Below are positions 9,101-19,240 of a DNA stretch of 32,036 bases, piece after piece. Below the pieces are notes generated by a model, which worked only from the letters and a program-made list of their open reading frames with translations, did not search any database and was not told the origin of the DNA. Within the stretch, counting starts at the first letter, position 1; each line of letters opens with the position of its first letter. The translations under genes were made by a program, and so were the position numbers. This stretch comes from Zygnema cylindricum (taxonomy: Eukaryota; Streptophyta; Zygnematophyceae; Zygnematales; Zygnemataceae), in assembly GCA_037447655.1 (NCBI GenBank), contig JBBHKE010002553.1:58706-90741 (forward strand), given 5' to 3'.

Positions 9101-12100
9101 ACAGGAATTGTTATCTTAATTACACAAAATGTTAGCGCTAACAGGAATTGTTATCTAACTTACATAAATTGTTAGATCTAATAGGTATTGTTATCGAACT
9201 TACACAAACTGTTAGCTCTAAAAAGATTTTTTTCCTAACTTACACTAACTATTAGCGATAACAGGAATTGTTATCTAACTTACACAAACTGTTAGCGCTA
9301 ACAAGATCTGTTACCTAAATTACACAAATTGTTAGCGCTAACAGAAATTGTTATCTTAAATGCACAAACTGTAAGCGATAACAAGAATTGTTATCTAAAT
9401 TATACAAACTGTTAGCGCTAAAAAGAATTGTTTTCCAACTTCCACAAACTGTTAGCGCTAACACGAATTGTTATCTAACTTCCCTAAACTGTTAGCGCTA
9501 ACTAGAATTGTTATCCAACCTACAAAAACGGTTAGCGCTAACACGAATTATTACCTAACTTACACAAACTATTTGCGCTAACATAATTTGTTACCTAACT
9601 TACATAAACTGTTAGCGCTAACGGGAATTGTTATCTTACTTACACAAACTATTAGCGCTAACAGGAATTGTTATCCAACTTACACAAACTCTTAGCGCTA
9701 ACAAGAATTGTTATCAAAATTACACAAGATGTTAGCGCTAACAGGAATTGTCATCTAACTTACATAAACTAAAAACGCTAACAGGAATTGTTATCCAACC
9801 TACTAAAACTGTTAGTGATATCAAGAATTGTTATCTAACTTACATAAACTGTTAGCGCCATCAAGAATAGTTATCAAACTTACACAAACTGTTAGCGCTT
9901 ACAAGAATAGTTATCTAACTTACACAAACTGTTACCGCTAATAGGAAAGGTTACCTAACTTACACAAACAGTTGATGCTAACAGGAATTGTTACCTAATT
10001 TACACAAACTTTTAGCGCTTACAGGAAATGTTACCTAACTTACGAAAAACTGTTAGCGCTTACAGGAATTGTTATCTAAATTACATAAACTGTTAGCGAT
10101 AACAAGCATTGTTATATAAATTACACGACTGTTAGCGCTAACAAAAATTGTAACCTAAATTACACAAAATTGTTAGTGATAACAAAAATTGTTATCTAAA
10201 TCACGCAAACTGTTAGCAATAACAAGAATTGTTATCTAAATTACACAAATTGTTAGCGCTAACAGGAAATGTTACCTAACTTACATAAACTGTTACCGCT
10301 AACAATAATTGTTATCCAGCTTACAAAAAATGTTAGCGCTAACAAGAATTGTTATCTAACTTACACAAATTGTTAGCGCTAACAGGGATTATGACCTTAT
10401 TTTCACAAACTGTTAGCGATAACAAGAATTTTTATCTGCATTACACAAACTGTTAGAAATACAGGAATTGTTACCAAACTTACACATACTATTAGCGCTA
10501 ACAGGAATTGTTGTATAAATTACACAAAGTGTTAGCGCTAAAAAAAATTGTTATCTAACTTACACAAAGTGTTAGCGCTAATAGGAATTGTGACCTAATT
10601 TTCACAAACTGTTTGCGATAATAAGAATTTTTATCTACATTACACAAGCTGTTAGAAATACAGGAATTGTTACCAAACTTACACATACTGTTAGCGCTAA
10701 CAGGAAATGTTATTTAAATTACACAAACTGTTTGCGCTAAAAAGAACTGTTATCTAACTTATATAAACTGTTAGGGCTAACAGGAATTGTTATCCAACTT
10801 ACACAAGCTATAAGCGCTAAAAGGAATTGTTACCCAACTTACAGAAACAGTTAGCGACAACACGAATTGTTATCTAACTTACACAAACTATTAGCGCTAA
10901 CACGAATTGTTACCTAATTTACGCAAAGTGTTAGCGCTAACGAGAATTGTTATCCAACTTACTTAAACTGTTAGCGCTGCAATAATTGTTTTCCAACTTA
11001 TACAAACTATTAGCGCTAACATGAATTATTATCCAACTTACATAAAATTTTAGCGCTAACATGAATTGTTATCCTGCTTACACAACCTGTTAGCGCTAAC
11101 AAGAATTGTAACCTAACTTACACAAACCGTTAGCGATAACAGGAATTGTTATCTAACTTACAGAAACTGTTAGCGCTAACAGGAATTGTTTCCTAACTTA
11201 CACAAACTTTTAGCGCTTACAGGAAATGGTACCTAACTTACATAAACTGCTTCCGCTAACAAGAATTGTTATCCAACTTACAAAAAATATTAGCGCTAAC
11301 AAAAATAATTATATAAATTACACAAACTGTTAGCGCTAACAAGAATTGTTATCTAAATTACACAAACTGTTAGCGCTAACAACAATTGTTATCTTAATTA
11401 CACAAACTAATAGGAGTTGTTATTTAACTTACATAAACTATTAGCGCTAACATGAATTATTATCCAACTTACACAAACTGTTAGCGCTAACAGGAATTTT
11501 TACCTAACTTACACAAACTGTTAGCGCTAACAGGATATGAAATCTAACTATCAGAAAATTTAAGCGTTAACAATAATTATTATCCAACTTACACAAACTG
11601 TTAGGGATAACAGGAATTGTTGTTTACTTTACACAAACTGTTAGCGATAATAGGATTTGGTATCTAACGTACACAAACTGTTAGCGCTGACACGAATTGT
11701 TACGTAATTATTCAAATTGTTAGCGATAACAAAAATTATTATCTACATTACACAAACTGTTAGAGCTAACAAAAATTGTTACCTAATTTACACAAACTTT
11801 TAGCTCTTACATGAAATGTTACCTAACTTACACAAACTGTTAGCGCGAACAAGAATTGTTACCTAAATTACACAAATTATTAGCGATAACAAAAATTGTT
11901 ATCTAAATCACGCAAACTGTTAGCGATAACAATAATTGTTATCTAAGTTACACAAATTATAAGGGCTAACAGGAATTAAAACCTAAATTACACAAATTGT
12001 TAGCGCTTACAGTATTGTTATCTAAATTACACAAACTGTTAGCACTTACAAGAATTGTTATCTAAATTACACAAACTGTTAGCGTTAACATGAATTGTTA

Positions 12101-13124
12101 CCTAAATTACACAAATTGTTAGCGCTAACAAGAATTGTTACCTAATTTACACAACCTATTAGCGCTAATAATAATTGTTACATAATTTAAGCAAACTCTT
12201 AGAGCTAACAGGAATTTTAATCTAACTTACAGTAATTATTAGCGCTAACAGGAAATATTATCTAACTTACACAAATTGTTCGAGCTAACAAGATATGTAA
12301 TCTAACAAACAGAAACTCTTAGCGCTAACATGAATTGTTATTCAATTACACAAATTGTTAGCGCTAACAAGAATTGTTATCTAACTTACACAAACTGTTA
12401 GTGCTAATAGGAATTGTTACCTAATCTACGCAAAATGTTAGCGATGACAAGCATTGTTATCTAAGTTACACAAATTATTAGCGCTAATATGAATTGTCAC
12501 CAAACTTACACGAACTGTTAGCGATAACTGGAATTGTTATCTAACTTACACAAACTGTTAGCGCTAACAGGAATTGTTACCTTATCTACGCAAAATGTTA
12601 GCGATAACAAGTATTGTTATCTAAGTTACACAAATTGTTAGCGCTAATAGGTATTGTTTCCTAACTTACACAGAGTGTTAGCGCTTACAAAATTGTTATC
12701 CAAATTACACAAACTGTTAGCGCTAACAAGAAATGTTACCTAACTTACATAAACTTTTACCGCTAACAAGAATTGTTATCTAACTTACAAAAAATGTTAG
12801 CGCTAACAAGAATTGTTATATAAATTACACAAACTGTTAGCGCTAAAAAGAATAGATATCTAACTTACACAAACTGTTAGCGCTAGTAGGAATTGTTATC
12901 TAAATTACACAAACAGTTAGCGATAACAAGATTTGTTATCTAACGTACACAAACTGTTAGCACTAACATGAATTGTTACCTAATTTACGCAAACTGTTAG
13001 CGATAACAAGATTTGTTATCTAACTTATACAACCTGTTAGCGCTTATAGGAAATGTTTCCTAACTTACACAAACTATTAGCGCTTACTGGAATTGTTATC
13101 CAAATTACACAAACTGTTAGCGAT
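6121..13124. repeat. 40-bp minisatellite array, first block (~175 units)
   Basis: The period is 40 bp, read over the whole 7.0 kb. The consensus unit in two halves is aattgttatctaacttacac followed by aaactgttagcgctaacagg. The unit contains a perfect 12-bp palindrome GTTAGCGCTAAC. In the common gcgataacaag variant it also contains an inverted repeat GATAACAA-gaa-TTGTTATC. Units differ by substitutions and occasional 1-2 bp indels. Edge units near 6121-6300 are the most diverged. A larger repeat of about 840-920 bp is visible inside (see findings). Because 40 is not a multiple of 3 and TAA is frequent, the array is not coding. Confidence 0.97.
13120..13124. repeat. Target-site duplication, left copy (GCGAT)
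   Basis: GCGAT here, within the repeat word gttagcgat, is repeated at 23755-23759 directly after the last base of element B. The pair shows that B inserted into the 40-bp array. Confidence 0.88.
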
Positions 13125-14292
13125 TGAAACTCTGTGTGCTTCATTGCCCATAGAAATAGCATATCCAAAAGAAGCTAATCTAGAAAGTGCCGACTCTTTG
13201 TTGATATAAACCCAAAAGACTGAACCCTTGACAATCACAAACCCATTATTGCTTCACCTTTGTGAAATACGACTTTTTGTGTGCTCAGTTCCACCACATA
13301 ATGCAAAGTTAGAATATGACTGTTGGATAAAATTCCCCACTTTTACTTTCCCTTAGAAATGTAGCCACCCTGGCAAGCAAACACTTTGACCGATTATAAT
13401 GCTGTGTAGCCTAGACTTCCTTGAGTCTGGAGCAAAAAGAATCATTGAAAATGGTCAAGTAAATTGATATATATGAATGGTCAAAGATAACCCTTTTATA
13501 CAGGAGCTCTCTTGGAGAGAGGCTGCTACCTACTAAATTTTCTAAGTCGTATCTCTCTTTAAAACTCTATCTCCTCACATACGGCACCAATGAAATTACT
13601 GTGTCGTACAGAAAAGTACAGGTGTCGGTGTAATTTCTGTTTTGCCATTGTACGACATGGCCAAAATGTCGACACATGTCATCTCCAGATTCGTTCACGT
13701 AATCCCCGGAGATGCCGCGATCCAATGTCATTTTTCCACGTGTCATCCTATGTGGCAATGACCGCAAACCGCCAAAATCTTCTTCCGCGCTCTCGGCATC
13801 CTTTCCGGCCCTCCGATCGAAACCAAGTTTTGATCGTAGTCGTCATAAATACGTGCCGGTATTTGTTTCACGTTCGAAACAAATGCGCGGTATCCGTTTC
13901 ATAACCTTATCGTACTCCGTACTAAGTTAAACTATATCTATGCACTAAGTATTTATTCCCGCTAAACAAATTAGTCCACGTGTTAATATTTAAATATTTA
14001 TCAAACACTTTACATCGTACCACTAGTCAGACTTCACAGTTAAAGCCAACGGCTGCGGTTATCTTGACGGATGGCAGGTACTTGTATCAATTCCTGGGTC
14101 CGTTAAGTACTTTTTGGTAAGTCTACCTAATTTACCCCTTGTCTTCTCTAGAGAGCTTAGGCAGCCATGGCTTTAGCTCCCTATCCAGCCTTCAGTGACT
14201 ACAACAAGTGTGGGAGCTTGGAGAGGGGAGGTAGAGGCTGCCTATGTCTTTTTTTATCCTATTATAGACCTAGAAATACACAAATATCAACA
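13125..14292 (-). repeat. 3' LTR of element B (1168 bp)
   Basis: In plus coordinates it starts tgaaactctgtg and ends aaatatcaaca against the polypurine tract. It aligns with the split LTR at 16195-16677 plus 23066-23754. It contains a G-box (ccacgtgtcat, 13736-13746) and the hairpin around 13580-13610 (GTACGGCAC…GTGTCGTAC). A degenerate T-arm-like motif lies near 14080-14110. Short ORFs inside it (for example 13567-13767, 13590-13904, 13712-13930, 14167-14400) are repeat-borne and show no domains. Confidence 0.9.
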
Positions 14293-14307
14293 CTCCCCTT
14301 ATTTTCT
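14293..14307 (-). other. Polypurine tract of B
   Basis: ctccccttattttct (minus strand AGAAAATAAGGGGAG) abuts the inner end of the 3' LTR. It is the same motif as in A and C. Confidence 0.85.
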
Positions 14308-14310
14308 AGT

Positions 14311-14613
14311 CTATGTTCCTTTCAACTCCCACACATAAAAACCAAAATACCCCCTCCCCTTTTTCCTTTTTCTTTTCCTTTTCCTTTTATAAACCTTTAA
14401 GACAATACCCTCATATTTTAAAAGGTCCATTAGATGAGCTGAAATAAACATTCCATCTTGCTGATCACATATTTTATCAAGCATCCCAATTTTCATAACT
14501 CCGAGCAAAGATTTTATCCAGCTCATCAGTTTTCCATCCACACACAAACTGATTTCCCTCTTGCAATCCAAACAACCAACCCCATCTCCAATCTGCAACA
14601 TACGCCCAAATGC
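14311..14613 (-). pseudogene. Degenerate RNase H tail of B
   Basis: Minus-strand translation gives LMSWIKSLLGVM, then LDKICDQQDGM and a Lys/Arg-rich end. This is a diverged counterpart of element C ELMWVKSLLQEM … EAFCDNQAPI. It is in a different frame from the upstream 345-codon ORF and ends just before the polypurine tract. It has no complete active site. The assignment rests on short weak matches in the right order and position. Confidence 0.55.
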
Positions 14614-15651
14614 TTACCCTTTTACAGGAACACCTTCATAGATGGCATCACTCCTGTTAGTGATGTCAAAACCATTAACCCCCAAATTTATCCTTAAATC
14701 AAGAGTCCCCACTAAGTTCCTCGCAAAAAGCAAATCTTCCGAACTTATATTTCTATCCATGATAGTTACCCCATTTTTTGACCTTTCCTCACTCTCTCCC
14801 ATGGATTTCTTTCCACTCTCACTTTCTAAATTTATTCCCAATAAATATTTCTCCTCCCCTATTCCTTTCATTAAATATTCCTCTTCTCCCCTATCCTTTA
14901 AAACCCCTTCTAGTTTCACTTTTTCCCTTCCCTCGGAATCCGTTGAAGTCTCCCTTTCCAACCAGTTTTTTGTTTCCAAAATATTTATGAAATTATCGTC
15001 AAATTTTTGAACTCCCTCAAGTATCTCCTCTCTCTTTACTTCCCTTAAACCTCCAAAAGCACACTGATGCTTCTGTGGAATTTCTGTGTGCTTTTCTCTC
15101 TTCCCCATACTACTGATGGGGAGAAGCTCCAACATATCTTCATCCTCTTTCTCCTTTTCCCCTTCGTCCTCCTCATCCACAATCCAACTTCTAAGTTTTT
15201 CCAAACAAGGGCATTCCTCCATATAATGACCCGGTTCCCTACAAAAGAAGCCAACCCATTTTTTCAAAGCTCCCGTGTCTTTTTCTCTCCCTCTTTTTCC
15301 ACCAAAGTTTCGATAAGGTTTACCTTTGTCTTTCTTCCTCTCAATCCGCTTCCGCTCGTCACCACCGTTCCTCTCATCACGCTTCCGCAAATCACCACCA
15401 GCTGTAAATGCATTCACCCTGTCACTTCCCTTACGAAGCTCCAAGGTTCTTTCCCTCACAAGAATTATCCCCATGGTAAAGCTCCAAGTCCATGAGGAGC
15501 CATCATTTGCCTGCATACGACAAACGATATTTTTGTACTCATCTGGGAGTTTCATGAGTAGTGTATTAATCCTTCTCTCCTCAGATTCTACATATCCCGC
15601 ACTAGCAAGCTCAACATATAACACAACAATATCATTGCAAAACTTTATCAT
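14614..15651 (-). CDS. gag: Gag fused to RT-end/RNase H remnants in element B (345-codon ORF)
   Basis: The N-terminal part is copia gag: CNDIVVLYVELASAGY, TLLMKLPDEYKNIVCRM, then a Lys/Arg/Asp-rich stretch and a zinc knuckle FFCREPGHYMEEC at about residue 136-148. The first knuckle Cys is Gly. An acidic segment (EEDEGEKEKEDEDMLELLP) and QCAFGGLRE follow, the latter a landmark that precedes protease in C. Instead of protease the ORF continues with weak copies of the RT end (GIGEEKYLLGINLESESGKK, compare GEARYILGIQMERYRGKK) and of RNase H (ARNLVGTLDLRINLG, compare MRYLVGTRELWLHLG). The deletion junction is thus bridged by an open frame. Such length in a degenerate region may be chance or may reflect retained gag function. 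The first Met is internal to gag; the N-terminus lies in another frame at 15722-15922. Confidence 0.7.
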   Translation of the reverse strand: MIKFCNDIVVLYVELASAGYVESEERRINTLLMKLPDEYKNIVCRMQANDGSSWTWSFTMGIILVRERTLELRKGSDRVNAFTAGGDLRKRDERNGGDERKRIERKKDKGKPYRNFGGKRGREKDTGALKKWVGFFCREPGHYMEECPCLEKLRSWIVDEEDEGEKEKEDEDMLELLPISSMGKREKHTEIPQKHQCAFGGLREVKREEILEGVQKFDDNFINILETKNWLERETSTDSEGREKVKLEGVLKDRGEEEYLMKGIGEEKYLLGINLESESGKKSMGESEERSKNGVTIMDRNISSEDLLFARNLVGTLDLRINLGVNGFDITNRSDAIYEGVPVKG

Positions 15652-15721
15652 GTTACCGCCTTTATAAACATAGGCCTCTATTTTGTGTTTTACTAAATGC
15701 TGCCTCTGAATAGTCTCACTC

Positions 15722-15922
15722 TTATAAATCTAAATTAGTGCTTCCCATATCTCTGAAGACTTTGTTAGACTTAAAAAGAGTGATGGCTATGGATTTAAAC
15801 AAATAACTAAGTATGAGATGTTTTGCTATAGTGTTTTTGTATTCCCATATTTTTCTGTCATTTTCTTCAGTTTTATTCCCTACAAGTGGTACCATAGTTG
15901 AGAGCCTAGCTCCCCTCACCAT
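15722..15922 (-). pseudogene. gag: N-terminal gag fragment of B
   Basis: The minus-strand frame reads MVPLVGNKTEENDRKIW, then NTIAKHLILSYLFKS. It corresponds to element C gag (TAENDTPMWEVVNMAAKNFILRHL). A stop at the 15722 end and a frame change separate it from the main gag ORF. An upstream ATG near 15993 opens a short frame (MQRKEKGKTFPW) that soon stops. Gag of B is therefore interrupted near its start. Confidence 0.7.
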
Positions 15923-16179
15923 AGGTGTCCCTTTTTTCCTTCTCCCCTATTTCCCCATCCACGGAAAGGTTTTACCCTTCTCCTTTCGTTGCATCTAAAA
16001 TCCGGTTGATATTCTGGGCAGCCTCAGATGATTCTCCATAGTAAGCTCCTCCAAAGCCAAGTGGCAGATATCTCACTTGTCCCGAAAAAATTCCCCATAA
16101 GTGCTTCTCGAAAAGCAATCCCTCCATAGTAAACTCCTAATAAGTGAAATCTGTTCCATCGAACATAGGCACCCTAGAT

Positions 16180-16194
16180 GGTGGGCCCATAACC
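16180..16194 (-). other. Primer-binding site of B, half-tRNA-iMet type
   Basis: ggtgggcccataacc in plus (GGTTATGGGCCCACC in element sense) directly follows the 5' LTR end. The next base also fits tRNA-iMet, giving 16 matching bases with the plant anticodon arm as I remember it. It is identical to the site in A. Confidence 0.85.
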
Positions 16195-16677
16195 TGAAAC
16201 TCTGTGTGCTCCATTGCCCACAGAAATCGCAGATCCAAAAGAAGCTAATCTAGATAGTGCCGACTCCAAGTTAATATAATTCCAAAGGACTGACCCCTTG
16301 ACTATCAAAAACCCATTATAGCTTCACCCTTGTTAAATAAGACTTTCTGTGTGCTCAGTTCCACCACAGAATGCAAAGTTATAATAAGAGTGTTGGATAA
16401 CATTCCCTACTTTGACTTTCCCTTAGAAAAGCAGACACCCTAGCAAGAAAACACTTTGTCCGACTATAGCCATGTGTAGCTTGACTCCCTAGAGTCCGCA
16501 GCAAAAAAAATCACTAAAAATGGTCAAGTAAATTGATTGATATGAATGGTCAAAGATGACCCTTTTGTAGAGGAGCTCTCTCGGAGAGAGGCTGCTATCT
16601 ACTAAATTTTGTAAGTCCTATCTCTCGTTAAAACTCTATCTACTGACGTACGGCACCAATCAAATTATTGTGTCGTA
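16195..16677 (-). repeat. 5' LTR of element B, 3' (U5-side) piece
   Basis: It aligns with 13125 to about 13605 of the other LTR (tgaaactctgtgtgctccattgccc …). It is cut at gtgtcgta by element C and resumes at 23066. The two pieces total about 1172 bp, matching the 1168-bp partner. Confidence 0.9.
16673..16677. repeat. Target-site duplication of C, left copy (TCGTA)
   Basis: TCGTA here and ACGTA at 23061-23065 flank element C with one mismatch. The intact B LTR reads tgtcgtacagaaaag at this place, so TCGTA is the original target. Confidence 0.78.
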
Positions 16678-17694
16678 TGAAATTCAGTGTCCTCCATTGG
16701 ACTACAGAATACAAGAAACCTCTAGATAGTTATTAACTAACCCACTTTCAATGGCAACCACAGCTACTCAAGCGGACAAATAGACATTTTGACTGCACCC
16801 ATGTGCAGCTTGGACTCACGTGAGTTTGAAGGAAAAAAAATCTTTGAAAATGCCCAACTAGGCGATAAGTTATGAGGCAGTAAAAATGCCAATTTGTACA
16901 AACTCTCAAAGGGAGAGGTGACTACCTACCAAAATTTTCTAAGTCCTGGTTCTCTCTTATAACTTCTATCTACTGAAGTACGGACCAATCAGATTAGTGT
17001 ACCGTACCAAAAAGTACTACTGCCGGTGTACTTTTTGTACGGCCTATGTACGACAAGGCTATTAAGCGGACGCGTGTCCGCTTGTCACTCGTCCGTACGT
17101 TCCTCGGAATTCCTATGACCGAATGTCATCACTCCACGTGGCTCCAAGTCATGCCACGTCACAAAACGCCAAAGTGGCCCCTCCGAGATTTCGGCGATGA
17201 TGTGCGCCGTTGGATTATACGCCAAATGCAATCTTAGCCGTTATTAATACTTGCGCGACATTTGTTTCGCTGTCGAAACAAAATGCGTGGTATCCATTTC
17301 GAATTAGTATCGTACTACGTTCATTCTAAAACTCTATCTATGTATGTCGTATACAGTTGCAGTTAAATGGATTTATTCCTCTTGAAATAAATATATATCT
17401 ATCACATACTATAGCATTTAGCATTGGTCCTAGTCTATCAGGATAAAGCTGACCGCTACCGGCCAATTTGACAAACCGCAGGTACCGGGATCAAATCCCG
17501 GGTCGGTCAGGTATATTTTTAGTAACCTACTAAAAATAACTGCCTGTTGAACTAAGGCAGCCATGGATCAACCACCCTCTCTATCCTTCAGTGACTAGAG
17601 AGAGGAGGTGGAAGCACGCCGTCACCATTTCTTTTCCTTTTATATAATCATATTTAAACTTAGAAAATACTCTAGAAATCTATTAATTTCAACA
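16678..17694 (-). repeat. 3' LTR of element C (1017 bp)
   Basis: In plus coordinates it starts tgaaattcagtg and ends attaatttcaaca. It pairs with 22034-23060. It contains ccacgtggc (17134-17142) and gccacgtcac (17153-17162), both ACGT-core motifs, and the GTACGG…CCGTAC hairpin near 16979-17010. The T-arm-like stem-loop CCGGG-ATCAAAT-CCCGG lies at about 17487-17503. The ORF at 17046-17237 is LTR-internal and has no domain. Confidence 0.92.
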
Positions 17695-18341
17695 CTCCCC
17701 TTATTTTCTAGTCTAATTTTAATTTTTCTTTCAACCCATTTTTCCTGACAATATTTTAATTTAGGAGAGGGCACAGGTTTAGTCATCATGTCAGCCACCA
17801 TTTTTTCATCCGGTCTATACACAAGATTTAAAATATTATTTGCAACTTTTTCTCTTACAAAACTAAATCTTATGTCCATATGTTTTGCTTTGAAATGGTG
17901 TTTTGGATTGGCCGCAATTGTAATTGGAGCTTGATTATCGCAAAAGGCTTCATGCACTCCCTCCTTCATATATCCCATTTCTTGTAACAATGACTTCACC
18001 CACATTAGTTCTTTTACAGCAGAACAAGACACCATATACTCAGCCTCTATAATAGATTGAGCAACCACCTTTTGATGCTTACTGTTCCAACAGCAAGCAC
18101 CTTCCCCCACATACAAAGCATATCCAGATGTGCATCTTCTTAGAGGTGCATCCCCATAACTGACATCACTCCAAGTGGTGATATCAGTGTGCTCCCCTCC
18201 CAAATGCAACCATAATTCTCTGGTTCCAACCAAATATCTCATGACTCTTTTGGCTGCCTCCCAATCTCTCTTCCTAGGATCATTAAGACTCCTACTGAGT
18301 ACTCCAACTGCTGCCGCTATGTGTGGCTTGGTACAGTTCAT
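17640..18341 (-). pseudogene. pol: RNase H domain of element C
   Basis: RNase H would degrade the RNA strand of the RNA:DNA hybrid. The frame shows AAVGVLSRSLNDPRKRDWEA, TTWSDVSYGD, YALYVGEGACCWNSK, EAEYMVSCSAVKELMWVKSL, AFCDNQAPI and KMVADMMTKPVPSPK, the full copia RNase H core with its acidic residues. A TAG at the expected Gln of the YRQVVGSL-like segment (about 18366-18368) separates it from RT. A 2-nt loss near the C-terminus (EKCG region read as EKWVER) shifts the frame, so the normal TAG is skipped and the ORF runs through the polypurine tract into the LTR. Confidence 0.92.
17695..17709 (-). other. Polypurine tract of C
   Basis: ctccccttattttct abuts the inner boundary of the 3' LTR. 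It is identical to the B tract. Confidence 0.87.
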
Positions 18342-19240
18342 AAAATAGATTAAACTTCCTACGATCTATCTATAAGGGATAGACTTTATAAACTCTCTCT
18401 CCTCTGGACTCATCTGATCGTCTAAGATTATCAATCCTCCTTCTACACTCTCATCACTTGCTTTTATCAATTCCATGGGAGTGGTACGATTATTAGTATT
18501 TTCCATCTAGAATTTCTTAAGCTTATTACCTATTGCTTCTTTTTGAGTAAGTCTGATAATCTTTTTCCCCCTATATCTCTCCATTTGGATCCCCAAAATG
18601 TATCTTGCCTCCCCTAAATCCTTCATATCAAATCTGGCCCTAAGATCTTTCTTTAGCTTATTGATCTTCTCCAAAGACTTACTCAACACAAGCAAATCAT
18701 CGACATAAATTGCAATAAAAATGACACCATTCTCATCATCAAACATATAGATAAAATGGTTAGAGCTGATCCGGATATATCCCAGACCGGTGAGAAACTC
18801 ATCTAGTTTCTTATTCCACTCTTGGGGAGCCTGCTTTAGTCTATACAGGGACTTTATGAGCCTGAGACTTTGCTCTTTTCTCCTGCCTCCACGAACTCCT
18901 CGGGTTGCCTCATGAAATTTTTTTCCTCTAACTCACCATTAAGAAAAGCAGCCTTAATGTCCATCTGGTGTATTTCCATGTCTTCCGCTGTTGCCTGACT
19001 GAGGAGAATCCTTACTGATGGGAACCGAACAACTGGAGCAAAGGTCTCCTCATAATCAATCCCCTTCTTTTGGGTAAACCCTTTCGCTACCAATCAAGTC
19101 TTATAACTCTTAATGGTATTATCTTGGTTCAATTTTAGTTTAAATACCCATTTACATCCTATACGTTTTCTGTCTGGAGGACAATCCGTTAGCTCCCAAG
19201 TATTTGTATCCATAATCGAAGCCATTTCATCACTTATGGC
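18342..19240 (-). pseudogene. pol: Reverse transcriptase domain of element C, broken
   Basis: The domain starts with WELTDCPPDRKRIGCKWVFK (upstream of 19094) and continues LVAKGFTQKKGIDYEETFAP and QMDIKAAFLNGELEE (motif A). After a 1-nt frameshift near 18860 it reads FIAIYVDDLLVLSKSLEKI, with the catalytic YVDD at 18696-18707, then RARFDMKDLGEARYILGIQM. Stops occur where KARLVAK is expected (KT*LVAK, by 19094) and at 18507-18509 (KKF*MEN, where element D has FQME). The catalytic aspartates are intact, but the protein cannot be made as one piece. Confidence 0.9.

Noticed and set aside
6121-13124. Possible CRISPR array
   Set aside because: The 40-bp units are head-to-tail with no unique spacers, and the context is eukaryotic retrotransposons. 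It is a minisatellite.
6121-13124. lac-operator-like words (GGATAACAATT-type) in the repeat
   Set aside because: Only a partial match, generated by the repeat's own inverted symmetry. There is no bacterial context.
17440-17520. A genuine tRNA gene in the LTR
   Set aside because: The T-arm-like loop and partial acceptor pairing are present, but no D-arm or anticodon arm of normal size fits.
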